From Mayfieldus sp963740555 (lineage in GTDB: Bacteria > Actinomycetota > Thermoleophilia > Solirubrobacterales > 70-9), in the NCBI GenBank assembly GCA_963740555.1, contig CAVUES010000003.1, forward strand, positions 434,001 through 498,000: a stretch of DNA of 64,000 nucleotides. Reading direction: 5' to 3'. This document shows positions 17,209-24,298 of this stretch, piece by piece. The notes beneath the pieces were generated by a model, which saw only the letters and a list, made by a program, of their open reading frames with translations, did not search any database and was not told the DNA's origin. A program made the position numbers and the translations under genes. How positions within the stretch are numbered: position 1 is the first letter of the stretch; each line of letters starts with the position of its first letter.

Positions 17209-17796
17209 TCATCCAGACAGCGGAACACGGCCGACGGAGACTCGTTGTCCAAACCGATCCTGCACCCCTTCGACGATGTCGTTCCACCTCGGAGAGAGCC
17301 AATCAAGCGGGACGGTGACGTCCTCGTCGAGTCGAGCGTCCTCCTTCAGCTTGAAACACAGCTCGTAGTGGGTCACGTACCCCTTCCACCCCTCGAGGCG
17401 AACCTCGTCGACGGTATCCCAAGGTATGAGCCCCGCTTTCCGGGTCTCGAAGCCGTGACCGTCGAGGACGAGGACTGGCGCTCGGTCCATTGTCAATCTC
17501 AGTGCTAACGCGGACAGCAATGCAGCGACGAGACCGAACACCGTGCCACCGGATGAGCCGCTGGCGAGTCCTTGGCTGATCCCCAGGGCCGCAAGGTAGG
17601 CAAAGAACAGCGTGAATGCTGCGGTGGCCTTGCGATTTCGGCGCACGATCAATCGAGTGCTCGTCGGCTCGATTCCTCGTCCAAGTTGCTCCGCAATTCG
17701 GCGGGTTCGCCGGCGACTCCTCCGGATCACTGCCCACAGGGCGTAGAGCAGGCCGCCGAGCAAACCGATAACCGCTATCCCCGCAATCACCTGCAT
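17209..17796 (-). CDS. membrane protein with PH-like C-terminal domain, unknown function
   Basis: A 195-residue protein. A first transmembrane segment (residues 3-24) is followed by a basic stretch (RRSRRRTRR), then two more hydrophobic segments (about 62-80 and 85-102) and a soluble domain containing LVLDGHGFETRKAGLIPWDTVDEVRL. That pattern (strand, then IPW.. and DEVRL) is common in STM3941/PH-like membrane-associated proteins. Convergent with the 16230 gene. Function unknown; probably cargo of the element. Confidence 0.55.
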   Translation of the reverse strand: MQVIAGIAVIGLLGGLLYALWAVIRRSRRRTRRIAEQLGRGIEPTSTRLIVRRNRKATAAFTLFFAYLAALGISQGLASGSSGGTVFGLVAALLSALALRLTMDRAPVLVLDGHGFETRKAGLIPWDTVDEVRLEGWKGYVTHYELCFKLKEDARLDEDVTVPLDWLSPRWNDIVEGVQDRFGQRVSVGRVPLSG

Positions 17797-17975
17797 CGTT
17801 CTGACCCGTCTCGATCCTCCACAACCAGTTAGCGCTAGGTCGTCTCACTTGACGGCATCGGCAAACTTCGCGCGACCCTCAAGCTCGTTAGAGGCCTTGC
17901 GCTCTGTCCTCCACGCGTCCCCGAATGGCCAGGCGCGGGATCAGCGAGAAATTTCGGCGGCCCCGCCTTCCCGCC

Positions 17976-18170
17976 CTAGCGACCGGTCTTGGGTGCAGCG
18001 ATCCCGAGCTGTTGGCAGATCTTCCTCGCGAGCCGCCAGTCGATCTCACGGTGACGGGGCACCGCGCTCCGAGCGCCACCAGGCCCGGCCCAGCGGGAGT
18101 GGTTGCCTCCCTCGTCGACCTTGCGGCACCCCTGAGCGCGCAGGTGGCGCTCGAGGTCGCGCCGCTTCAC
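17976..18170 (-). CDS. hicA: HicA-type mRNA interferase toxin
   Basis: A 64-residue protein of the YcfA/HicA double-stranded-RNA-binding-like fold: RRDLERHLRAQGCRKVDEGG, then the catalytic-His segment NHSRW and the C-terminal VPRHREIDWRLARKICQQLG. HicA toxins cleave mRNA until bound by HicB. The start is a GTG at 18170 overlapping the antitoxin stop by four bases (GTGA). The antitoxin-first order (hicB-hicA) is the less common one. It lies near the right end of the element, where it may stabilise it. Confidence 0.85.
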   Translation of the reverse strand: MKRRDLERHLRAQGCRKVDEGGNHSRWAGPGGARSAVPRHREIDWRLARKICQQLGIAAPKTGR

Positions 18171-18382
18171 CGAACTACGGCTAGCTCGACCGACTCGGAC
18201 TCACCGGCTTCAGACGCCGGCTCAGGGCTCAGGAGAAGCTGAAGGGCATCGAGGACGTTCTCGCGCGCGTCATCCCGCGTGCGCCCCTGGCTCATCGCCC
18301 CTGGCACGGCGGGAATCTGCGCGATCACCCATCCGTCATCCCCCTCCTCATACTCGATGCGCAGTCGAAGCGTCCCTTCCAT
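18167..18382 (-). CDS. hicB: HicB-type antitoxin
   Basis: A 71-residue HicB-like protein: LRLRIEYEEGDDGWVIAQIP, then VPGAMSQGRTRDDARENVLD and LQLLLSP. This is the compact partial RNase H-like fold of HicB antitoxins, here without an obvious C-terminal DNA-binding domain. It neutralises the HicA toxin encoded just downstream. I chose the ATG at 18382; the frame continues upstream through the arm-site repeat (18442-18464) and is not expected to be translated there. Confidence 0.85.
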   Translation of the reverse strand: MEGTLRLRIEYEEGDDGWVIAQIPAVPGAMSQGRTRDDARENVLDALQLLLSPEPASEAGESESVELAVVR

Positions 18383-18441
18383 TTCAGCTATCAGGCTACT
18401 CGCTACCGTCGACTGCCCCAAGGCGCTTACATGATCGCCAC

Positions 18442-18464
18442 GCGGACACAAAACGGACACATCA
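18442..18464 (+). repeat. 23-base repeat, candidate integrase arm site (right)
   Basis: Identical to 14526-14548, with the same GGACACA pair spaced 11 bases. It lies between hicB and the right attachment repeat, 114 bases from it. Confidence 0.6.
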
Positions 18465-18578
18465 GTCCGGCATCGGCCGATCATGGCCGTTCATCGCCGT
18501 CTGCCTCGAACAGCTTCATTTGCAGCGGATTGATGTCCTTTGCTGATCTCGCATGTCCTCCCATTCTCGCCTTGCCAC

Positions 18579-18616
18579 TCATGAAGGTGATCCTCGGCAA
18601 GCAGATGGGGCTTTAG
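18579..18616 (+). repeat. attachment-site repeat, right (attR)
   Basis: A second copy of the dehydrogenase gene end, including its stop (TAG). The exact core is at 18589-18612; single mismatches lie at 18588 and 18613. There is no gene body attached. Confidence 0.85.
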
Positions 18617-18640
18617 CTCTCCGCGAACTCCCAATCGGCG

Positions 18641-19378
18641 TCAGTCCGGGTATTCGTCCTTGCGCCAGATGCGTGGTTCGTCGGGCTGGGGCTTCGGCGT
18701 CCGATCGAGCAGAAAGCTGTGGTAGGGCGCGACGAATGGGTCGGGGGCAACCACCGTGTAGGTGTGGTAGACGGTCCCGTTGTCGCGCGCGAAGGCGATC
18801 CAGCTAGGCGCCTCGCGCAGCCCGTCCTTGAGCTCGGCGCCAACCTGCTGTGACCATTCCACAAGCCACTCGGGTGGGTCGTCGATCATCTCCTTGACCT
18901 CGGGCATCTGCTGAGCTTGCTCCTCGGTCATCGCGAGGTTGAAGTCCCAGGGGAAGTCTGTCTCGTAGGTGGAGACGTAGGGGAACTGCCAGCCCATCCG
19001 CTGCTTGTAGACGGCCAGCCGCTCGATCGGAGCCCGCGAGAAGCAGATCAGCGTCACGTCGCTGTGATTGAGGTGGACGAGGGTGCCGTCGAGTTCGTCC
19101 CCCAGGCTGGTGCAGCCGGGGCAGGCACCGATCGTGTAATCGGGGCCGTACATGATGTTGTAGGCGAGCAGCTGTGAGCGGCCGTCGAAGAGCTCGGCGA
19201 GGGTCTTCTTCCCCTCCTCGGTGTCGAACTCGTACTCCTTCTCGACCGGGACCCAGGGGAGATCGAGACGCTTGCGCTTGATCTCCTGGTTTCGCTCCGC
19301 CTGCTCGGCCTCGAGCTTCGCGAGCTCGTCTCGGGCCTCCTGCCAATCCTCGCGGGTTCCGATCTTGTGCTCAGTCAT
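18641..19378 (-). CDS. DUF899 family thioredoxin-like protein
   Basis: A 245-residue protein typical of DUF899: REDWQEARDELAKLEAEQAE near the start, LPWVPVEKEY, an ELFDGRSQLLAYNIMYGPDY block, a CPGC pair in the thioredoxin-like region, VTLICFSRAP and a TYVVAP-type end. Members adopt a thioredoxin/AhpC-like fold, but no substrate is established. The ATG at 19378 has AGGAGG upstream. It is the first host gene past the right end of the element, so it was originally next to the dehydrogenase. Confidence 0.87.
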   Translation of the reverse strand: MTEHKIGTREDWQEARDELAKLEAEQAERNQEIKRKRLDLPWVPVEKEYEFDTEEGKKTLAELFDGRSQLLAYNIMYGPDYTIGACPGCTSLGDELDGTLVHLNHSDVTLICFSRAPIERLAVYKQRMGWQFPYVSTYETDFPWDFNLAMTEEQAQQMPEVKEMIDDPPEWLVEWSQQVGAELKDGLREAPSWIAFARDNGTVYHTYTVVAPDPFVAPYHSFLLDRTPKPQPDEPRIWRKDEYPD

Positions 19379-19520
19379 TTCATACCCTCCTCTTGGGCTT
19401 CGCCGCTCCCGCGCGCCCAGATCCATTGTCGGATCGGACGCTACCGGGATCATGAAATGAGACCGGTGCCGACCCGGAAACTCATCGCAACTCTCCTCAA
19501 ACCGCAGATCGCGCTCACGG

Positions 19521-19970
19521 TCAGCTGCCACTCGACCTCGCAGTGGCTCTAACTGAGCCTAGACCCCAGTTAGCCGTGCCGCTCGACAGCGAGCGCGGGC
19601 GGCCCTTCTGAAGCGACGGCTCCAGGGTGAAGATCTCGGTCGCAACATCGGTGTCCCGGTCGTGGCTGCTCACAAACGACGTGACGCGCTGCCGCGTCAA
19701 TCTCACAACCGCGGCGACCGCATCTCTCTTGTAGTCAGCCGGAGTGAGCTTGCCGACCCCGCGAACGGTGTCGTGGGTCTGCGGGCCAATCATGCTCCTG
19801 TTGAACACCCCCACGGCATCGATGAGCCTGCAGGTGACCACGTTGCCGCGAATCTCGGTTCGAACCTCGCTCGGCCGATCTTCGGCGTACTCGGACCACA
19901 GCGATCCGAGCGCGCCGCCGATCCTGGCCGACAAGCTGGCGGGCAGCCTGGCCCTTCGGGCGTCGGTCAT
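19521..19970 (-). CDS. DUF2294 domain-containing protein
   Basis: A 149-residue protein with the DUF2294 pattern: RIGGALGSLWSEYAEDRPSE, VRTEIRGNVVTCRLIDAVG, a region of charged helices, and VTSFVSSHDRDTDVATEIFTLEPS. The family is small and uncharacterised. It is divergent from the 20090 gene; the 119-base spacer between them holds TTCTAGAA and TTCATGAA palindromes shared with the promoter of the wHTH regulator at 21854. I infer that this regulator may control it. Confidence 0.75.
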   Translation of the reverse strand: MTDARRARLPASLSARIGGALGSLWSEYAEDRPSEVRTEIRGNVVTCRLIDAVGVFNRSMIGPQTHDTVRGVGKLTPADYKRDAVAAVVRLTRQRVTSFVSSHDRDTDVATEIFTLEPSLQKGRPRSLSSGTANWGLGSVRATARSSGS

Positions 19971-20009
19971 GGCGACCTCTCTTCCTTGCCATGTTTAGCC
20001 AAATAGAAG

Positions 20010-20031
20010 TTCTAGAATTATTGTTCATGAA
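20010..20031. promoter_or_regulatory. paired 8-base palindromes, candidate wHTH operator
   Basis: TTCTAGAA (20010-20017) and TTCATGAA (20024-20031) in an AT-rich divergent promoter. Both octamers recur upstream of the regulator gene at 22236-22276. Binding is inference. Confidence 0.45.
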
Positions 20032-20089
20032 ACAAGGTACACTGTTTATGTGGCCGGACCTCGGCCGCATCCCAGCGATTGGAGACCAA

Positions 20090-20560
20090 ATGACCATCAT
20101 CAACTCCCTGCAACAGCGCTTCTCCGGTCGTGACGCACATGTCGGTGTCGCGGAGGCCGGTGTCGCGGAGGCATCCCCTTCCGACGACGGTCGGCTTCCT
20201 ATTCCTGGCTACGATCGGATCAGCGACAAGAACCTGCTCGCGGAGCTGTCCAAGCACTCGCAGGTCGAGTTGACGGCGATCGAAGCCTACGAGAGGTCCC
20301 ATAAGAACCGGCATCCAGTATTCGACAAGCTCCGCTACTTACGCGGGCAAGAGCCACTACACGGCTACGACGATCTCAGCGTCAAGGAGATCCTGGCCGG
20401 GCTCGAGGGAGCTGACACGGAAACGCTTCAGAGGACGCGGACATACGAACGCAAGTTCCAACGTCGCCCTGACGTGCTGGAGCAAGTCGGTACCGCACTC
20501 CGCGAACACCGCGCCTCTTCCACCCACCGCGACCCGCCACGAGTCACCACCCAGCGCTGA
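20090..20560 (+). CDS. protein with two repeats of a short helical domain, unknown function
   Basis: A 156-residue protein from ATG at 20090, with GGAG nine bases upstream. Two copies of a short motif follow one another: PGYDRISDKNLLAELSKHSQ with IEAYERSHKNR, then HGYDDLSVKEILAGLEGADT with RTYERKFQRRP. This GYD-[L/I]S-x-K pattern occurs as a stand-alone domain in actinobacterial proteins, often near lipid-droplet or stress genes, but I cannot assign a function. It is coupled by a one-base overlap (TGATG) to the next gene. Confidence 0.65.
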   Translation: MTIINSLQQRFSGRDAHVGVAEAGVAEASPSDDGRLPIPGYDRISDKNLLAELSKHSQVELTAIEAYERSHKNRHPVFDKLRYLRGQEPLHGYDDLSVKEILAGLEGADTETLQRTRTYERKFQRRPDVLEQVGTALREHRASSTHRDPPRVTTQR

Positions 20561-20913
20561 TGAGCGAGCCAGCGCTTGTAAGCGAGCGATGGACCTGCGG
20601 CGAATGCGGCGTCGAGGTGCGCTTGATGGACAGCCAGGAGAAGCGCGGGCTCCCTGCCAACTGGACCGAGAATCTCCAAGGTCCAGTCTGTCTCCACTGT
20701 CGGCGTGAGCTGGCGGCGGACACCGCCGTGAGCGAGTTGGCGCTTTCCCTCAAGGAGCGCGCTCGGCTCCGCGCAGCCACCATCGTCGAGTTCGAGGTGA
20801 GACGGACACCCGGTCGCACCAATACGCAGATCGCCGGCGCGGTCCATACCTCTGTGGCGGCGGTCCAGAAGGCCCGCGAGCGGCTCGGCACTTCTGCCAG
20901 CGCCCCCGTCTAG
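20560..20913 (+). CDS. zinc-ribbon protein with C-terminal helix-turn-helix, possible regulator
   Basis: A 117-residue protein. The N-terminus has two CxxC pairs, CGEC at about residues 13-16 and CLHC at about 44-47, which form a zinc ribbon. The C-terminal part (TNTQIAGAVHTSVAAVQKAR, then ERLG) looks like a helix-turn-helix. This makes it a likely DNA- or RNA-binding protein. It shares an operon with the two-repeat protein at 20090. Family not recognised. Confidence 0.6.
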   Translation: MSEPALVSERWTCGECGVEVRLMDSQEKRGLPANWTENLQGPVCLHCRRELAADTAVSELALSLKERARLRAATIVEFEVRRTPGRTNTQIAGAVHTSVAAVQKARERLGTSASAPV

Positions 20914-20975
20914 CTCCTCCGCTCGCCGGGTCAAAGAAACCGAGGCGTGGCCACGACAGGGGAGAATGACCCCGA

Positions 20976-21857
20976 GTGATCGCAGGACTCACCCTCGCCC
21001 TGGTCTGTGCCATCGCCACGAACGCTGCTTTTCTGCTCAAGCAGCGCGGCGCGGTCGCAGCGCCGCTCGTCAGCGTTCAACATCCCCTGCGAAGCGCCAT
21101 CGGCCTCTTTCAATCCAGGTGGTTCACGCTGGGATGGATCGTGTCGGTTGGCGCCTGGGGCCTTCACGTCGGCGCGCTTGCATTGGCGCCGCTGTCGATC
21201 GTTCAAGCCGTGTTGGCCGGCGGACTGGTGTTCCTGGCCGTGCTCGCCGAACGCTATTTCGGCTTTCACCTCGGGCGCCGGCAATGGATCGGCCTGCTGA
21301 TCACGGCGGTCGGGCTTGCAGTCATCGGGCTCACCTCGGGTCGCCAGGCCGGCGATGCGCCGGGCTACGCGCTGGCCGCGTTGATCGTCGTCGAATGCAC
21401 CATCCTTGTCCTCGCCACCAGCCTCGCCCTGCTCTCCCATCGCCTCGCACTATCGCCCGCTGGGCAGGGCATGTTGCTCGGCGCAGCCGCTGGCGCACTG
21501 TTCGGTATCTCCGATATCGCGATCAAGTACTTGACCCATGCCGTTCAAGGCCATGCCGTTCAAGGGGGTGTGCTCGACCTGATCAGCCCGTGGACGTTTG
21601 CGGCGCTTGCCGCCTCGGTGATCGCCTTCTATGCGTCGGCCCGAGGCCTGCAACTCGGCCCCGGCGTCGAAGTCATCGCCTTCACAGTCGGTCGCGGCAA
21701 ATCTGACGGCGATCGTTGGCGGCATCCTGGTATTTCGTGACCCGATCGGCACCGGGCCGTGGCGATCACCGGCCGCATGCTCGCCTTTGGCCTGGTCATC
21801 GCTGGTGCCGCGCTGATGCCCGCGCCCACGCGAACGACTCGTCGAGCGGCGACCTAG
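20976..21857 (+). pseudogene. DMT/EamA-type transporter with two compensating frameshifts
   Basis: The first about 235 residues form a normal multi-helix drug/metabolite transporter (alternating helices, e.g. LGWIVSVGAWGLHVGALALA). Near 21680 the frame shifts by one base; the sequence continues in another frame as SVAANLTAIVGGILVFRDPI, then near 21755 returns to the first frame (VAITGRMLAFGLVIAGAAL) up to TAG at 21855. Read with both shifts repaired it is about 293 residues, the family norm. As sequenced it stops at 21740. Two single-base errors or true decay are both possible. The start is a GTG at 20976. Confidence 0.7.
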
Positions 21858-22240
21858 CGGGCGATCGCTCGATCTGTCTTTGACCTCCTCGTTCGTCCGC
21901 CATGCCTGTTGGGCCGTTCCGGTCTCAGCAGCACCTTGAGCAGGTCGCCGATCTCTCGATCATGGACGAGCGGGTGCCGGAGGGGCAGTTCAGGCTTGAC
22001 CTTGTAGCGGTTTCGCCGGCCGTGTCGCTCGCGCAGCACGTAGCCCTCGTCGACCAACTCGGAGAGGATCTTGTGCGCACCGCGCTCGGTGATGCCGACA
22101 GCGGCGGCGATGTCGCGCAGGCGGATGCCCGGGTCATCGGCGACGCAGAGCAGAACGTGGGCGTGGTTGGTGAGGAAGTCCCAACCGCTGGCGGTGGCTT
22201 TCGATGATTCCTTGGCTTGAGTTCCGGAATTCTTATTCAT
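21854..22240 (-). CDS. winged helix-turn-helix transcriptional regulator (MarR/ArsR-like)
   Basis: A 128-residue regulator. The helix-turn-helix is DFLTNHAHVLLCVADDPGIR, LRDIAAAVGITERGAHKILS, ELVDEGYVLRERHGRRNRYK, followed by a Pro/Arg-rich tail. The wing (ERHGRRNRYKV) is typical of MarR/ArsR-type dimeric repressors. The start ATG at 22240 lies inside a TTCATGAA palindrome. The same octamer and a TTCTAGAA occur in the divergent promoter at 20010-20031. It may therefore regulate itself and the DUF2294/20090 genes. Confidence 0.82.
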   Translation of the reverse strand: MNKNSGTQAKESSKATASGWDFLTNHAHVLLCVADDPGIRLRDIAAAVGITERGAHKILSELVDEGYVLRERHGRRNRYKVKPELPLRHPLVHDREIGDLLKVLLRPERPNRHGGRTRRSKTDRAIAR

Positions 22241-22276
22241 GAAACTATGTTACCCTATTGATTCATACTTCTAGAA
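22236..22276. promoter_or_regulatory. TTCATGAA and TTCTAGAA palindromes at the regulator promoter
   Basis: TTCATGAA at 22236-22243 covers the regulator start codon; TTCTAGAA at 22269-22276 lies 25 bases further on. The sequence between is AT-rich. The pair matches 20010-20031 in reverse order. Confidence 0.45.
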
Positions 22277-22298
22277 CGTCGCCCTTCGAGGAGGCACC

Positions 22299-22421
22299 AT
22301 GTCCGGCCCATCATCGCCTTTCCCCACGACCTCCCCGATTCCGGCCGCGTCTCCGATTCCCGCCGCGTCGCCGGTCCCCGCCGCCTCTCCGGTCCCGCTT
22401 CGACCCGTTCGCCGGACCTAG
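22299..22421 (+). CDS. small Pro/Ala/Ser-rich peptide, possible gene
   Basis: A 40-residue frame from ATG at 22299 with GAGGAGG five bases upstream. It encodes three and a half copies of an SP(I/V)PAA unit from an 18-base tandem repeat. It is divergent from the wHTH regulator and just downstream of its operator. The frame just beyond also looks partly protein-like in another phase (DEFGVPAGRF), so it could be a frameshifted 5' end. Low confidence. Confidence 0.35.
   Translation: MSGPSSPFPTTSPIPAASPIPAASPVPAASPVPLRPVRRT
22335..22397 (+). repeat. 18-base tandem repeat, about 3.5 units
   Basis: Units start at 22335, 22353, 22371 and 22389 (the last partial), each encoding Pro-(Ile/Val)-Pro-Ala-Ala-Ser. 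Units differ at a few third-codon positions, which suggests selection on the peptide or an old duplication. Confidence 0.6.
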
Positions 22422-22475
22422 ACGAATTCGGTGTACCAGCGGGTCGTTTCGCTCCGTCTCTATCGACGCGCCAGC

Positions 22476-23078
22476 TCAGGGATCGAACCGGAAAGGCGGG
22501 TACTTGTCGGTGACCAGTAGTAACGCGTAGCCGAGCACACGGTTGTCCCAGCGATAGAGGCCTTCTACAAAGTCGAAGACGCCCCGCGGATAGCGGCCGG
22601 TGAAGAGGATCGCGAACCAGACGAAGATCACCGCGAAGAAGGCACCGATGTGGAGGAAGATCAGCACGATGTAGTGCGGGATTGCCAGCAACCACTTGAT
22701 CAGCGGCATTCCCCGGTCGAGGTCGACCTTGGCGTCGGGAAAGGGGAAGTCGAGGTGGACCGACTGCTGCTCGTCGGTAGATGGATATCGGTCGTCCATC
22801 AAGCTCAAATAGATGTTGATCCGATTCGTGAAACGCAGCAGCTGGAGGTTCCAGTCGCGGATACTTCTGACGGAAGACGATCATCAGCGCGGGAAAAATC
22901 AGAAGGCGCCGTGAATCGAGGTGGCGACGATGAAAATCGGAATTGCGGCGAAGATCCGGAATGCGGTGCTGACCCGGTTCAGCTTGCGATCCGGGTAGTC
23001 GACCGAGAAGGTGACCGGATAGTCCGAGACCGCGCCGGGCGACGGGATAGCCGGCTGAGGTGGCTCCGTTCCCTCCAT
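22476..23078 (-). pseudogene. DUF4389 domain protein, two frameshifts
   Basis: Starting from ATG at 23078 the first 58 residues match DUF4389 (YPVTFSVDYPDRKLNRVSTA, then FRIFAAIPIFIV), but a stop follows GAF near 22903. The match resumes one frame over (LIFPALMIVFRQKYPR) and again in a third (DWNLQLLRFTNRINIYLSLM onward) to the normal end PHYIVLIFLHIGAFFAVIFV, RYPRGVFDF and DKYPPFRFDP. Two one-base deletions explain this. The intact family is a multi-pass membrane protein of unknown function, about 200 residues. Either a decayed gene or sequence errors. Confidence 0.7.
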
Positions 23079-23190
23079 GGCCTCGATTTCGGCGGGGCAG
23101 CGGTGCTTCCTGCCCCAACCCGACCGCCCGATCGCGCCTACCTATAGCGTTCCGCCGACTTGGAAGACCCTGGAAGGAGAACGCACACAG

Positions 23191-24021
23191 ATGGGACTAC
23201 TTGACGGCAAGAGCGCGATCGTCACCGGATCGGCTCGCGGCATCGGGCGGGCCACGGCGGAGCGGTTCGTCGCCGAAGGAGCAAAGGTGCTGATCAACGA
23301 CCTCGACGCCGACGTCGCCGAGCAGGCCGCCGGCGAGATCGACGGGGAGACCGCCGTCCACGCCGGCGACCTCACCGAGGACGGTGCCGCCGACAAGCTG
23401 GTCGAGGCCGCCGTCGACGCGTTCGGATCGGTCGACATCGCGGTCAACAACGCCGGCTACACCTGGGACGGCGTCGTGCATCGGATGGAGGACAAGCAGT
23501 TCCAGGCGATGCTCGACATCCACACGATCGTCCCCTTCCGCGTCGCCCGGGCCCTCGCCCCACATTGGCGCGAGGCGGCCAAAGCCGAGGCGGCCGAGGG
23601 CCAGGAGGTGTTCCGCAAGCTGATCAACGTCTCCTCGATCTCGGGGACGATGGGCAACGCCGGGCAGGCCAACTACTCGTCGGCGAAGGCGGGCGTGGTC
23701 GGGCTGACCAAGACCCTCGCCAAGGAGTGGGGCCAGTTCAAGATCAACGTCAACGCGGTCGCCTTCGGCTTCGTCGAGACGCGGCTCACCGCGGCCAAGG
23801 AAGAGGGCCAGAAGATGACCACTCCGGGCGGCGAGGAGGTCGAGCTTGGCATCCCCGAGCAGATGCGGGCGATGGCCTCGGCGATCATCCCGCTCGGGCG
23901 TCCGGCGCAGCCGGAGGAGGCGGCGGGACCGGTGCTGTTCCTGGCCTCTGAGATGGCCAACTACGTGCACGGCCAGGTGCTCAACGTGACCGGCGGGCAA
24001 TTCGGCGGGATGTACATCTGA
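23191..24021 (+). CDS. short-chain dehydrogenase/reductase (FabG-like)
   Basis: A 276-residue SDR with the nucleotide motif TGSARGIG near residue 12, NNAG near 88, the catalytic Ser in INVSSISG and Tyr-x3-Lys in NYSSAKAG. It ends LNVTGGQFGG like 3-oxoacyl reductases. The C-terminal loop is somewhat long. It probably reduces or oxidises an acyl-CoA or acyl-carrier substrate. The ATG at 23191 has GGAG upstream. The 24035 gene follows by 13 bases with GAGGAGG between, so they are likely co-transcribed. Confidence 0.9.
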   Translation: MGLLDGKSAIVTGSARGIGRATAERFVAEGAKVLINDLDADVAEQAAGEIDGETAVHAGDLTEDGAADKLVEAAVDAFGSVDIAVNNAGYTWDGVVHRMEDKQFQAMLDIHTIVPFRVARALAPHWREAAKAEAAEGQEVFRKLINVSSISGTMGNAGQANYSSAKAGVVGLTKTLAKEWGQFKINVNAVAFGFVETRLTAAKEEGQKMTTPGGEEVELGIPEQMRAMASAIIPLGRPAQPEEAAGPVLFLASEMANYVHGQVLNVTGGQFGGMYI

Positions 24022-24034
24022 GGAGGAGGTCGGT

Positions 24035-24298
24035 ATGGCGGTCAAGCTGCATCGGTGCGGCGCGAGCTGGGTGAAACTCGAAGGCCACCCTTGCTGGCGG
24101 GTGCAGAAGGCACTCGACGAGGCTGGGGTCGACTACGAAGTCGTCAAAGAGCCCTACAGGCCCGGCAAGCGCGCAGAGGTCATCGAGAAGACCGGACAGA
24201 AGCGGCTGCCCGCGATCGAGTTCGAGGACGGGCGCTGGCTCCGCGAGGAGTCGAAAGACCTCGCGGCCCGCATCGAGGAGGGCAGGCTTCGCGCCTGA
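24035..24298 (+). CDS. glutaredoxin / GST N-terminal-like protein
   Basis: An 87-residue thioredoxin-fold protein. HPCWRVQKALDEAGVDYEVV near residue 18 carries one cysteine in the glutaredoxin-like redox position, and GQKRLPAIEFEDGRWLREES is the cis-Pro and substrate-binding segment. The lack of a second active-site cysteine fits monothiol or GST-N domains. Cytoplasmic. It is probably co-transcribed with the SDR. The stop overlaps the next gene's start region. Confidence 0.8.
   Translation: MAVKLHRCGASWVKLEGHPCWRVQKALDEAGVDYEVVKEPYRPGKRAEVIEKTGQKRLPAIEFEDGRWLREESKDLAARIEEGRLRA

Larger units (their letters stand above)
14442..18616. mobile_element. small integrative element in the 3' end of an acyl-CoA dehydrogenase gene
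   Basis: About 4.1 kb between two 38-base direct repeats (36 of 38 identical, with a 24-base uninterrupted core). It carries a tyrosine integrase gene (broken), an excisionase-like HTH protein, two membrane proteins and a HicBA module. Both ends have a 23-base repeat that looks like integrase arm sites. Base composition in the middle is visibly less GC-rich than the flanks. The copy with the full dehydrogenase gene is at the left; the right copy is an orphan gene end. Confidence 0.85.

Noticed and set aside
18442..18464. Remnant of a second integrase gene
   Set aside because: Only 23 bases match the integrase coding region and the flanks differ; the internal GGACACA pair explains the match better as integrase binding sites.
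18431..18616. A 61-codon open frame ending in LGKQMGL
   Set aside because: Its end is just the duplicated dehydrogenase gene end (attR); the upstream part is the element's inner end, not a gene.
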